The notes below the pieces were generated by a model that was given only the letters and a program-made list of their open reading frames with translations, was not told the DNA's origin and made no database searches. A stretch of DNA of 64,000 bases. Source: UBA2040 sp002384725. Its GTDB lineage: Bacteria > Bacteroidota > Bacteroidia > Flavobacteriales_D > Crocinitomicaceae. Below, in pieces: positions 30,105 through 38,110 of the stretch (positions within the stretch are counted from its first letter, which is position 1; every line of letters begins with the position of its first letter). A program made the translations under genes and the position numbers. The DNA is taken from the NCBI GenBank assembly GCA_963926475.1, contig CAWUXE010000007.1, positions 62,001-126,000 of the forward strand. Direction: 5' to 3'.

Positions 30105-33047
30105 TTGCTTGCAAATTCAATCTTCAGTCTAAAATACGGTCTTCTATCACCAGAAGAAATTGTCCAATGGGCGATGGTTTCTGGGCACGAGGATGTGGCG
30201 ATAATCGATATTAATTCTACTACAGCTGGACTATCTTATTGTCTTGAAAATCAAAAAGAAAATAAAAAATCAGTTGTTGGGTCGGATGTGCGAAATGGTG
30301 TAGATCGATGTTTCGTGGTGTTGACGAAAAACAACCGTGGATTTCATGAACTGAATGGTTTTCTATCAGAGCACATACATGGTAAAAAGGACTTTCCTGA
30401 GCAGGCGCCGCACTTTGGAAATTGCTTTGTAATCTATCCCTGGGGAAAGGAACCGAAGCGCTTGAAAGAGAATGAATTTATCGGAATTGTCTTGTCAGAT
30501 TTGAATCGATTGACATGGGAAAACAAAACCGGCCTAGATAAAAAGATGCTTCTCCTGCACACGATGACATTTCGGAACAAAAGGGATTTTAATACGCATC
30601 GTTTGCTTCGGGCGGTGGACAACAATTGTCTGCTTTCTCGATTACCAGTAGAAGAGCAAGGTTCGCCCGAGGATTTGTTTTTGACGAAAAGTGAACTGCT
30701 TGCGAAACTGGGCGACTTCTCCCCGCTTTTGGAGCAAACGGAAAAACTGCTTAAGAACTGTCGTTTGCACTTCGATTTTGGCGAAGAAGCCGAACCGCAG
30801 AATCTGAATACCTACACAGGAAGCAAGAAAGAAGACTTAGAATTGCTGACACAATTGACTTACGAAGGCTTGGCATACCGTTACGCTGACGTGACAGATT
30901 TTGTTCTTGATCGGGTGAAAAAGGAAATCGATATTATCGCGCAAAAGGATTATCTCTCGTATTTTCTCATCACGTGGGATTTCACCTCCTACGCCCGATC
31001 AAAGGATTATTTCTACGTGGGGAGAGGAAGCGGCGCCAACAGTATAGTAGCGTATTTACTACGGATAACAGATGTTGACCCTCTGGAATTAGACTTGTAT
31101 TTCGAACGTTTCATCAATTTGTACCGGAAAAATCCGCCCGATTTCGATATTGATTTCTCTTGGAAAGACCGCGAAGATGTGACGCAATACCTTTTCAATC
31201 GTTACCCAAATGCAGCTTTGCTGTGCACGTACAACACCTTTCAATACAAGGCAACGGTGCGCGAATTGGGCAAAGTCTTTGGTTTACCGAAATCGGAAAT
31301 TGATGTTCTGAGCAAGAGTCGATTTGATGTAACGAAACTCGACAACCTTTCGATCCTCGTTTTGAAATACGCCAAACAAATCGAAGGACTTCCCTCCCAT
31401 CTTAGTGTACATGCGGGTGGAATCGTGATTAGCGAAAAACCGATTACGTGGTATTCTGCCACTTTTTTACCGCCAAAAGGATATCCGACGACCCAATTTT
31501 CGATGCTGGAAGCGGAAGATGTGGGACTTTTCAAGTTTGATGTGCTCAGTCAGCGGGGATTGGCGAAAATTCACGATTGCTTACAGATTGTTGAATATAA
31601 CCAACCCGATAATCCCGCGCATGACATTCACGATTTGGCGCATTTCAAACAAGATGAGAAAATCAAACACATTCTTCGCAACGCCCAAGCACTCGGTTGT
31701 TTCTACGTGGAATCGCCAGCTATGCGGATGTTGTTGCAGAAATTGCAGGTCGATGATTACTTGACTTTAGTCGCGGCCAGTTCGATTATTCGTCCCGGCG
31801 TTTCTCACTCAGGTATGATGCGCGAGTATATTTTGCGGCACCGTTTCCCCGAAAAGAGGAAGAACGCTCATCCTGTGATGATGGAAATTATGCCCGATAC
31901 TTACGGCGTAATGGTTTACCAAGAAGACGTGATCAAAGTGGCGCATTACTTTGCTGGCTTGGATTTAGGCGAAGCGGATGTGCTCCGAAGAGGTATGTCG
32001 GGCAAGTTCCGTTCGCGAGCAGAATTCACCAAGGTGGAAGAAACATATTTCAAAAACTGTTTCGCGAAAGGTCATCCTGAGGAATTGGCGAAAGAGGTTT
32101 GGCGACAAATTGAAAGCTTTGCGGGTTACGCTTTTTCGAAAGGTCACTCCGCTTCATATGCCGTAGAAAGTTATCAGAGTTTGTACTTGAAAGCGCACTA
32201 TCCGTTAGAATATATGGTGGCGACAATCAATAATTTTGGTGGATATTATCGAACAGAAATCTACGTGCACGAAGCACGAATGCTAGGCGCAACAATAGAA
32301 TCACCTAACATAAACGAAGGTGAATACGAGTGTACCATCATCGGAAAACGACTGATTCTGGGCTTTAATCTCGTGCAGAGTACGGAGAGCAAGATTCTAA
32401 ATAAAATCTACAACGAAAGGGATTTGAATGGCAAATACAGTTCTTTTGAAAACTTGACAAGTCGCTGCTACATTCCTTTGGAACAGCTGCTACTCATCAT
32501 TCGTGTGGATGCTTTGCGCGACTTGCCCGAGGATAGAAAAAGCTTGTTGTGGAAGGCGCACTTGTACCACAACAAAACCAAGGATAAGGAACCTGAACCC
32601 GAACTTTTCCCTTTGGAACGGAAGAAATACAACTTACCGAAGCTAAATGACAGCGAATTGGAACGCGCATTTGAACAGATGGAATTGCTGGGATTTCCAC
32701 TTTGCAATCCGTTTGACCTACTACCAAAAGCACTACCAAACCATACGCTATCCATCGATATTCCTCAAAAAACCGGAACACACGTAACATGCTATGGCTA
32801 TCTTGTTGCATTGAAGCAATCGAAGACCGTTCAGGGTGATTATATGTTTTTCGGGAATTTCATCGACATCGAAGGTCAAATTTTAGACTCTGTTCACTTC
32901 CCAGAATCTGCCAATCGTTACCGCTTTAATGGGAAAGGAATTTATAAAATAACAGGAATCGTTTCTGAAGAGTTTGGTCATTTCGCTATTGAAGTTGGCT
33001 ACATGCAGAAGGTGAATTTTATGGGAGATGTGCGGTATGAAGATTAG
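30105..33047 (+). CDS. DnaE2-like error-prone DNA polymerase III alpha subunit
   Basis: A 980-residue C-family polymerase. The PHP domain starts the protein but lacks its first histidine (NSIFSLKYG instead of H-x-x-FSLKYG), so metal chemistry there is probably lost. Catalytic aspartates lie in PPDFDIDFSWKDREDV and FKFDVLSQRGLAKI, with GRGSGANSIVAYLL before them. A C-terminal OB-fold segment (GTHVTCYGYLVALKQSK) is present. It is the Pol III-type partner of the upstream Y polymerase in a mutagenesis cassette. No ATG fits; TTG at 30105 gives the expected N terminus (LANSIFSLKYG), and an in-frame TGA at 30081 limits extension. Confidence 0.88.
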   Translation: MLANSIFSLKYGLLSPEEIVQWAMVSGHEDVAIIDINSTTAGLSYCLENQKENKKSVVGSDVRNGVDRCFVVLTKNNRGFHELNGFLSEHIHGKKDFPEQAPHFGNCFVIYPWGKEPKRLKENEFIGIVLSDLNRLTWENKTGLDKKMLLLHTMTFRNKRDFNTHRLLRAVDNNCLLSRLPVEEQGSPEDLFLTKSELLAKLGDFSPLLEQTEKLLKNCRLHFDFGEEAEPQNLNTYTGSKKEDLELLTQLTYEGLAYRYADVTDFVLDRVKKEIDIIAQKDYLSYFLITWDFTSYARSKDYFYVGRGSGANSIVAYLLRITDVDPLELDLYFERFINLYRKNPPDFDIDFSWKDREDVTQYLFNRYPNAALLCTYNTFQYKATVRELGKVFGLPKSEIDVLSKSRFDVTKLDNLSILVLKYAKQIEGLPSHLSVHAGGIVISEKPITWYSATFLPPKGYPTTQFSMLEAEDVGLFKFDVLSQRGLAKIHDCLQIVEYNQPDNPAHDIHDLAHFKQDEKIKHILRNAQALGCFYVESPAMRMLLQKLQVDDYLTLVAASSIIRPGVSHSGMMREYILRHRFPEKRKNAHPVMMEIMPDTYGVMVYQEDVIKVAHYFAGLDLGEADVLRRGMSGKFRSRAEFTKVEETYFKNCFAKGHPEELAKEVWRQIESFAGYAFSKGHSASYAVESYQSLYLKAHYPLEYMVATINNFGGYYRTEIYVHEARMLGATIESPNINEGEYECTIIGKRLILGFNLVQSTESKILNKIYNERDLNGKYSSFENLTSRCYIPLEQLLLIIRVDALRDLPEDRKSLLWKAHLYHNKTKDKEPEPELFPLERKKYNLPKLNDSELERAFEQMELLGFPLCNPFDLLPKALPNHTLSIDIPQKTGTHVTCYGYLVALKQSKTVQGDYMFFGNFIDIEGQILDSVHFPESANRYRFNGKGIYKITGIVSEEFGHFAIEVGYMQKVNFMGDVRYED

Positions 33048-33096
33048 TCAATTACAAATGGATAAATTACGAATGTGCCAATTGATAAGAAAATTA

Positions 33097-33104
33097 TACC
33101 TTTG
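33097..33104 (+). promoter_or_regulatory. -7 box of tRNA-Leu
   Basis: TACCTTTG, a perfect TAnnTTTG, ends 15 nt before the tRNA 5-prime end, a usual spacing for a tRNA promoter. Confidence 0.55.
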
Positions 33105-33119
33105 AACTACAATTTTCCC

Positions 33120-33201
33120 GCCCACGTGGCGAAATTGGTAGACGTGCACGCTTGAGGGGCGTGTGCCTTCGGGTGTGCTGGTTCGAATCCAGTCGTGGGC
33201 A
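33120..33201 (+). tRNA. tRNA-Leu (anticodon GAG)
   Basis: Acceptor arms GCCCACG and CGTGGGC pair perfectly, followed by discriminator A. The anticodon stem CACGC/GCGTG closes the loop TTGAGGG with anticodon GAG, which reads CUC and CUU leucine codons. A long variable arm (class II tRNA) and a T-arm with GGTTCGAATCC are visible. The CCA end is not encoded. A Rho-independent terminator follows at 33214. Confidence 0.93.
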
Positions 33202-33213
33202 CTTTTTAAGAAG

Positions 33214-33247
33214 CCAAACAGTTGATAAATAGCTGTTTGGTTTTTTT
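33214..33247 (+). terminator. Rho-independent terminator after tRNA-Leu
   Basis: CCAAACAG (33214-33221) pairs with CTGTTTGG (33233-33240) across a 12-nt loop, followed by a run of seven T. Confidence 0.8.
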
Positions 33248-33335
33248 ATTGTGCAACCTTTGTGCAACATCTCAAATAAATAGTGGGTCTTCATTAGACT
33301 TTGATAGTGGGTTCTGTATTCTCAAAATATAATCC

Positions 33336-33369
33336 AAAAAAAACGCCCTACCTTTCGATAGAGCGTTTA
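33336..33369 (-). terminator. Terminator of pnp (minus strand)
   Basis: On the minus strand AACGCTCTATC pairs with GGTAGGGCGTT (two G-T pairs) around a short loop and is followed by a run of eight T. It ends the pnp transcript. Confidence 0.75.
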
Positions 33370-33389
33370 TATTTTGATTGAACCTCAGC

Positions 33390-35528
33390 TTATGCTTCGG
33401 CTTCTTTCTTTTCCGGTTTTGGAAGCAAGATTCTTCTTGACAGTTTCCATTTTTTCGTTTTCGGGTCACGAGAAACTACTTTGAATTTCACTACGTCACC
33501 TTCTTTACAAACGTCTTCCATTTTCTCTACTCTGTCCCATGAGAACTCGGAAATATGAATTAATCCATCAACTCCAGGAAGGATCTCTACGAAACAACCA
33601 TATGCTTGGATCGATTTGATTTTCCCTTCGTATTCAGCACCTTCTTCCACTTCTGGTGGGAAAGCGATGCTTCTTGCAATTTTCATTGCCGCTGCCATAT
33701 CGTCCGCATTGTTCGACATGATTTGTACGCGTCCTTCACCTGTTTCCAATTCTTCAATTGTAACGGTAGTGTTCGTTTCTTTCTGAATACCTTGGATGAT
33801 TTTTCCTCCAGGTCCGATAATTGCACCAATCATATCGTTCGGCACTGTGAACGCTTCGATACGTGGAGTCTGCGGTTTCAATTGTGGATTCACCTCAGAA
33901 ATCGTTTTCATCATCTCACCCAAGATATGAATACGTCCTTCTTTCGCTTGCATCAAAGCTTTCGTCAATACTTCGTAGGATAAACCGTCTACTTTGATAT
34001 CCATTTGACAAGCTGTGATTCCTTTTGCAGTTCCACATACTTTAAAGTCCATATCTCCCAAGTGATCTTCATCTCCTAAGATATCAGACAATACAGCAAA
34101 TTTATCACCTTCAGCAACCAATCCCATCGCGATACCAGAAACTGGCGCTTTGATTTGGATACCTCCGTCCATCAAGGCCATCGTTCCAGAACAAACTGTC
34201 GCCATTGAAGACGAACCATTCGATTCTAAAATCTCTGAAACCAAACGAACTGTGTATGCGTTGTCATCAGGAAGCATTCCTTTCAATGCTCTCATTGCCA
34301 AGTTACCATGACCAATCTCACGACGAGAAGTTCCTCTTAAAGGACGTGCCTCACCTGTTGAGAATGGAGGGAAATTGTAGTGCAACATGAATTTCTCATA
34401 ACCTTTGTGGGTTACATCGTCAATCATTTGCTCATCCATTTTACCACCTAAAGTCAATGTCATCAATGCTTGAGTTTCACCTCTAGTAAATACGGCAGAA
34501 CCGTGAACCATTGGTAAATAATCAACTTCAGACCAAATTGGACGAACCTCATCAAAACGACGACCATCCAAACGAACTTGCTCATTCAACATTACGTCAC
34601 GAACGGCTTTTTTCATTGCCTCCTTAAAGTAAATTGAAATGAATCCTTTTTTCTCTTCTAATTCTTCTTCCGAATATTGAGCTGAAAATTCTTCTTTCAC
34701 TGCTCCGAATAAGTCAGAACGCAACGCTTTATTTGCATTACCTTGACGAGCAACGGCTTTACATTTATCAAAACACTCTGTCATAACTTTCGCTTTAAGC
34801 TCTAAGTCATGTGTTTCGTGATTGTATTCTCTTTTCGGGAAAGCGTTAGGAACTTCCTTCGCTAATTCCATTTGAAATTTACACTGTTCAATAATAGCTT
34901 CGTGAGCGAATTTGATGACTTCCACCATCTCTTCTTCTGAAATCTCTTTCATTTCTCCCTCTACCATGTTCACATCCTTCGCAGTACCTGCAACGATGAT
35001 ATCCAAATCAGAGCTTTTCAATTCTTCAACCGTTGGGTTCAAGATCAATTTTCCATCTACTCGTCCAACTTTTACTTCCGACATTGGTCCGTTGAACGGG
35101 ATGTCTGAAACAGCTACTGCAGATGATGCAGCGAAACCAATCAAAGTGTCTGGGTGGTGAATACCGTCATACGATAACAATTGAACCATCAATTGTACCT
35201 CTGCATGGTAATCGTCTGGAAACAATGGACGCATTGCGCGATCCACGATTCTCATCATCAAGATTTCTCCTTCAGACGGACGTGCTTCTCTTCTGAAAAA
35301 TCCACCTGGGATTCTTCCAGCTGCCGCATATTTCTCACGGTAGTCTACTGTTAAAGGAAGAAAATCTACTCCTTCTCTTGCTTCTGTTGCCGCAACCACT
35401 GTTGCAAGCATCATTGTGTCGCCCATTCGTAACACCACTGAACCGTCAGCTTGCTTCGCTAGCTTACCAGTTTCAACGGAGATTTCTTTTCCTCCGATGG
35501 TGATGGACTTTTTTATTCCTATGTTCAT
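33390..35528 (-). CDS. pnp: Polyribonucleotide nucleotidyltransferase
   Basis: A 712-residue phosphorolytic 3-prime-to-5-prime exoribonuclease of mRNA decay. Two RNase PH-like domains are present (first with FRREARPSEGEILMMRIVDR; second with RPLRGTSRREIGHGNLA). The KH domain carries IGAIIGPGGKIIQGIQ near 563-578 and the S1 domain begins near 628 (GAEYEGKIKSIQAYGCFVE). All regions are intact and the length is standard. It follows rpsO on the minus strand after a 176-nt gap with a terminator and a repeat, the conserved rpsO-pnp order. Confidence 0.97.
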   Translation of the reverse strand: MNIGIKKSITIGGKEISVETGKLAKQADGSVVLRMGDTMMLATVVAATEAREGVDFLPLTVDYREKYAAAGRIPGGFFRREARPSEGEILMMRIVDRAMRPLFPDDYHAEVQLMVQLLSYDGIHHPDTLIGFAASSAVAVSDIPFNGPMSEVKVGRVDGKLILNPTVEELKSSDLDIIVAGTAKDVNMVEGEMKEISEEEMVEVIKFAHEAIIEQCKFQMELAKEVPNAFPKREYNHETHDLELKAKVMTECFDKCKAVARQGNANKALRSDLFGAVKEEFSAQYSEEELEEKKGFISIYFKEAMKKAVRDVMLNEQVRLDGRRFDEVRPIWSEVDYLPMVHGSAVFTRGETQALMTLTLGGKMDEQMIDDVTHKGYEKFMLHYNFPPFSTGEARPLRGTSRREIGHGNLAMRALKGMLPDDNAYTVRLVSEILESNGSSSMATVCSGTMALMDGGIQIKAPVSGIAMGLVAEGDKFAVLSDILGDEDHLGDMDFKVCGTAKGITACQMDIKVDGLSYEVLTKALMQAKEGRIHILGEMMKTISEVNPQLKPQTPRIEAFTVPNDMIGAIIGPGGKIIQGIQKETNTTVTIEELETGEGRVQIMSNNADDMAAAMKIARSIAFPPEVEEGAEYEGKIKSIQAYGCFVEILPGVDGLIHISEFSWDRVEKMEDVCKEGDVVKFKVVSRDPKTKKWKLSRRILLPKPEKKEAEA

Positions 35529-35558
35529 ATATATAATTTACTGATTTATTTGCGCCTG

Positions 35559-35621
35559 CATTCGACTCCGCTCAGTCAGCGCTGGTATTCTTTTAAACGC
35601 ACACTGAGCGGAATCGAAGTG
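35559..35621. repeat. Long inverted repeat of dispersed type between rpsO and pnp
   Basis: CATTCGACTCCGCTCAGT (35559-35576) is matched by ACTGAGCGGAATCGAAGTG (35603-35621) with few mismatches. The same 'ttcgactccgctcag' type element is scattered in Bacteroidota genomes. It can fold in the rpsO-pnp intergenic RNA. Confidence 0.65.
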
Positions 35622-35640
35622 TACGTTTTGTTTTTTTATC

Positions 35641-35680
35641 AAAAAAAAAGGACAGTCGAATACTTTCGAATGCCCCCTTT
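35641..35680 (-). terminator. Terminator of rpsO (minus strand)
   Basis: On the minus strand GGGGGCA pairs with TGTCCTT (with G-T pairs) and an inner TCGAA/TTCGA stem extends the hairpin, followed by nine T. It separates rpsO from pnp transcripts. Confidence 0.7.
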
Positions 35681-35704
35681 TGTTTGAATATTTTGTGCCA
35701 AAGA

Positions 35705-35974
35705 TTAACGACGAAGTCCTAATTCTTTAACAATTGCACGATATCTTGTGATATCTTTTTTCTTCAAATAGTCTAAGAAACTTCTTCTTTTACCTACTAA
35801 TAATTGAAGAGCGCGTTGCGTTCCATAATCTTTACGATTCTTCTTCAAGTGCTCAGTCAAGTGCGTAATTCTATAAGTAAATAATGCGATCTGACCTTCT
35901 GCCGAACCGGTGTTGGTTTCTGATCCTCCGTGCTTTGCGAAGATCTCTGCTTTTTTTTCTGGAGCTAAATACAT
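35705..35974 (-). CDS. rpsO: 30S ribosomal protein S15
   Basis: An 89-residue primary 16S rRNA-binding protein of the small subunit platform. The family block TGSAEGQIALFTYRITHLTEHLKKN appears as shorter conserved parts: GSAEGQIALFTYRI, LTEHLKKNRKDYGTQRAL, and the C-terminal VGKRRSFLDYLKK. Length and start (MYLAPEKKAEIF) are normal. The promoter box at 36042-36035 leaves a leader of about 55 nt containing a palindrome, a possible autoregulation site as S15 is known to bind its own mRNA. Confidence 0.96.
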   Translation of the reverse strand: MYLAPEKKAEIFAKHGGSETNTGSAEGQIALFTYRITHLTEHLKKNRKDYGTQRALQLLVGKRRSFLDYLKKKDITRYRAIVKELGLRR

Positions 35975-36009
35975 GCCAATATTATTTTAATGATTCTTAT
36001 GTAGTTGCT

Positions 36010-36024
36010 ATCACATCGTGTGAT
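36010..36024. promoter_or_regulatory. Palindrome in the rpsO leader
   Basis: ATCACA (36010-36015) and TGTGAT (36019-36024) are exact inverted repeats with a 3-nt spacer, between the -7 box and the start codon. It could be an S15 autoregulatory stem or a CRP-like operator; both are inference. Confidence 0.35.
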
Positions 36025-36034
36025 TTTAACGGTG

Positions 36035-36042
36035 CAAATATA
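36035..36042 (-). promoter_or_regulatory. -7 box of rpsO
   Basis: Minus strand 36042-36035 reads TATATTTG, perfect TAnnTTTG, 60 nt upstream of the ATG. Confidence 0.55.
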
Positions 36043-36146
36043 GGGATTTATTTTTTACTGGCAAGGGTTTTAAGACCAATATTTATTTAGTATAGCACTA
36101 ATTCACATCGGCCACAATTTTTTTAAGAAATAACACTACTTCAGAC

Positions 36147-36330
36147 TTATCGAACTAACAATTTTTGTTGGAAAAACTTTTCATTATTTTGAACCACAAC
36201 AAAATATACCCCTGAGTTCTTATATTGAAATCTGGGCGCTCCCATTAATTTGTCGTAGATTGGTGTACTATTCTTCCATTCATATCAGTAATTACTATCG
36301 CGTCGCCAATTTCAACTCCGAATGAAACGA
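36147..36330 (-). pseudogene. Remnant of a T9SS type A sorting domain (frameshifted)
   Basis: On the minus strand one frame reads IGDAIVITDMNGRIVHQSTT and runs into a stop. The next frame continues YKNSGVYFVVVQNNEKFFQQ and ends KLLVR then TAA at 36149-36147. Together these are the middle and end of a type A sorting domain (D-x-x-G-R-x-V, SGVYFV-x-V, KKxLVR-like end). The frame change and the absence of any upstream coding sequence show that a secreted-protein gene has decayed here. The rest of the 35975-36458 gap holds only the rpsO promoter region. Confidence 0.75.
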
Positions 36331-36458
36331 AAAATATTAATTATAAAAGGTAGAGTTCTTTTTTCATATTGGAGATAGATTTGGTACGCTAAACTTTCGG
36401 ACAATAAATTTTCTAAGTTCTATGAATCTCCGTCTTTAATGTGCGAAGTTCATCGTAT

Positions 36459-37835
36459 TTACAAAATTCTTTGCACCCACTTGAACCATTTGAACGGTAC
36501 ATATTTAAATGGTATATCCATCCAAGTTGCTGAGCGAACAATCGATCGTTGGTTGCTGAAAGCCATGAAACTAGCTTGTCCGTGATATCCGCCCATTCCG
36601 CTATTTCCCACTCCTCCAAAAGGAAGATGATGATTGGCAATGTGCATGATGGTATCGTTAATACAACCTCCACCTGAAGTAGATTTATGTATAACTTCTT
36701 TCGCCGATTTGCTATTGCCGAAGTAATAAAACGCCAAGGGTTTTTCATTCGAATTGATATAATCTAAAGGTTCATCCATTGTTTTAAAGGTGAAAACGGG
36801 TAAAATTGGACCGAATATCTCGCCTTGCATGATTTCATCATCGAAAGAAAGACCATCGATAATCGTCGGTGCAATAAACTTTTCTTTTTCATCGGTTTCG
36901 CCTCCAATTAAAACATTTCCTTTCTTCAATAAACCTACCAATCGCTGAAATGCAGCAGCGTTTATTATCCGCGGGTAAAAACGACTTTTTTGCGGATCAT
37001 CACCATACATACTTAGAATTTGCACTTTCATTTGAGCGATTAATTCGTCTTTCACTTTTTCTTGAACTAAGAGATAATCAGGCGCAATACAAGTCTGACC
37101 TGCATTGATGAGCTTTCCCCAAACGATCCGTTTAGCCGCGCGTTTGATGTTCGCATTACTATCGACAATACAAGGACTCTTTCCTCCCAATTCTAAAATA
37201 ACGGGTGTTAAATTCTCAGCCGCTGCCTTCATCACAACTTTTCCGACTTTCGTGCTTCCCGTGAAGAATATGATGTCGAACCGCTGTTGAAGTAAAATGG
37301 TATTTGTTTCTCGTCCACCTTGCACCAAAGCGATGTAGTTGGAGTCGAAACATTCGTTCACCATTTTCTCCATGATTTTTGCCGTAGCCGGGGCGTCAGG
37401 AGATGGCTTTAAAATAGCGCAACAGCCGGATGAAATAGCGCCAACAAGGGCGTTTATCGTCAATTGAAAAGGGTAATTCCAAGGAGTAATAATCAACGAT
37501 ACACCCAATGGTTCAGTGTAAATCTTGCTCGTTGCCGGCATCAAATGAAAAGGTGTTTTCACCTTTTGAGGGGTTGCCCAATGCTCTAAGTTTTTGATGT
37601 GATTTTTCAATTCTCCAATCACAATACTAATTTCCGTGAGAAATGCTTCTTCAGGAGACTTTCTTAGGTCAGACCAAAGAGCCTCTTCTATATCTTTTGA
37701 ATATTTTTGAACCACAGCAAGAAAAAGACGCAATTGTTTTAATCGAAACTGAACATCCTTTGTTTGGTTTGTCGTAAAAAAGAGTTTTTGCTCTTGATGG
37801 ATTTGGAGAATGTTTTCTTCGTTTGTTTCTTGCAC
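36459..37835 (-). CDS. NAD(P)-dependent aldehyde dehydrogenase
   Basis: A 458-residue oxidoreductase of the class 3 (fatty/aromatic aldehyde) type. VSLIITPWNYPFQLTINAL (about 105-123), the dinucleotide-site FFTGSTKVGKVV, the general-base Glu in VILELGGKSPCIVD and the nucleophile Cys in NAGQTCIAPDYLL are all present. GPILPVF and LPFGGVGNSGMG are the late conserved motifs. The C terminus has a short aromatic tail, sometimes membrane-associated in this class. It is monocistronic; physiological aldehyde unknown. Confidence 0.93.
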   Translation of the reverse strand: MQETNEENILQIHQEQKLFFTTNQTKDVQFRLKQLRLFLAVVQKYSKDIEEALWSDLRKSPEEAFLTEISIVIGELKNHIKNLEHWATPQKVKTPFHLMPATSKIYTEPLGVSLIITPWNYPFQLTINALVGAISSGCCAILKPSPDAPATAKIMEKMVNECFDSNYIALVQGGRETNTILLQQRFDIIFFTGSTKVGKVVMKAAAENLTPVILELGGKSPCIVDSNANIKRAAKRIVWGKLINAGQTCIAPDYLLVQEKVKDELIAQMKVQILSMYGDDPQKSRFYPRIINAAAFQRLVGLLKKGNVLIGGETDEKEKFIAPTIIDGLSFDDEIMQGEIFGPILPVFTFKTMDEPLDYINSNEKPLAFYYFGNSKSAKEVIHKSTSGGGCINDTIMHIANHHLPFGGVGNSGMGGYHGQASFMAFSNQRSIVRSATWMDIPFKYVPFKWFKWVQRIL

Positions 37836-37996
37836 GCTGTTTGCTTCAATGAATGCGAATTTACGAATAAAACAAATACTTTACTTTACACACAAGTCGC
37901 TATGCAGGACTTTGCGATTTTGCCATTCTCGCCTTCAAAGAAATGTTGTAAAATCTTTATAATAGGCAAATGACACGCTTGTATTAAGTTCTTGTC

Positions 37997-38004
37997 TAAT
38001 TTTA
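37997..38004 (+). promoter_or_regulatory. Possible -7 box of the SprB-repeat gene
   Basis: TAATTTTA matches TAnnTTTG at seven of eight positions, 106 nt before the ATG at 38111. The 275-nt gap 37836-38110 otherwise contains a C7 tract at 38050-38056 and no gene. Confidence 0.25.
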
Positions 38005-38110
38005 TAAACCAACAATTCTTAAGAAAAAACATGCCCAGATTTTAATTAGCCCCCCCTTTTAATCAAAACTTTTCGTTTCTTAAATTACAAACCACTTAAA
38101 ACAAACAATT

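Noticed and set aside
33094..33294. Minus-strand reading frame containing CPRLDSNQHTRRHTPLKRAR
   Set aside because: It is the reverse translation of the tRNA-Leu gene, a well-known spurious protein pattern.
33606..33983. 125-codon plus-strand frame opposite pnp
   Set aside because: Antisense to the KH/S1 region of pnp; composition rich in His, Phe and Cys as expected of a shadow frame.
38050..38056. C7 tract upstream of the SprB-repeat gene as a phase-variation switch
   Set aside because: It lies 54 nt upstream of the ATG and outside a good promoter spacer; one short homopolymer alone is weak evidence.
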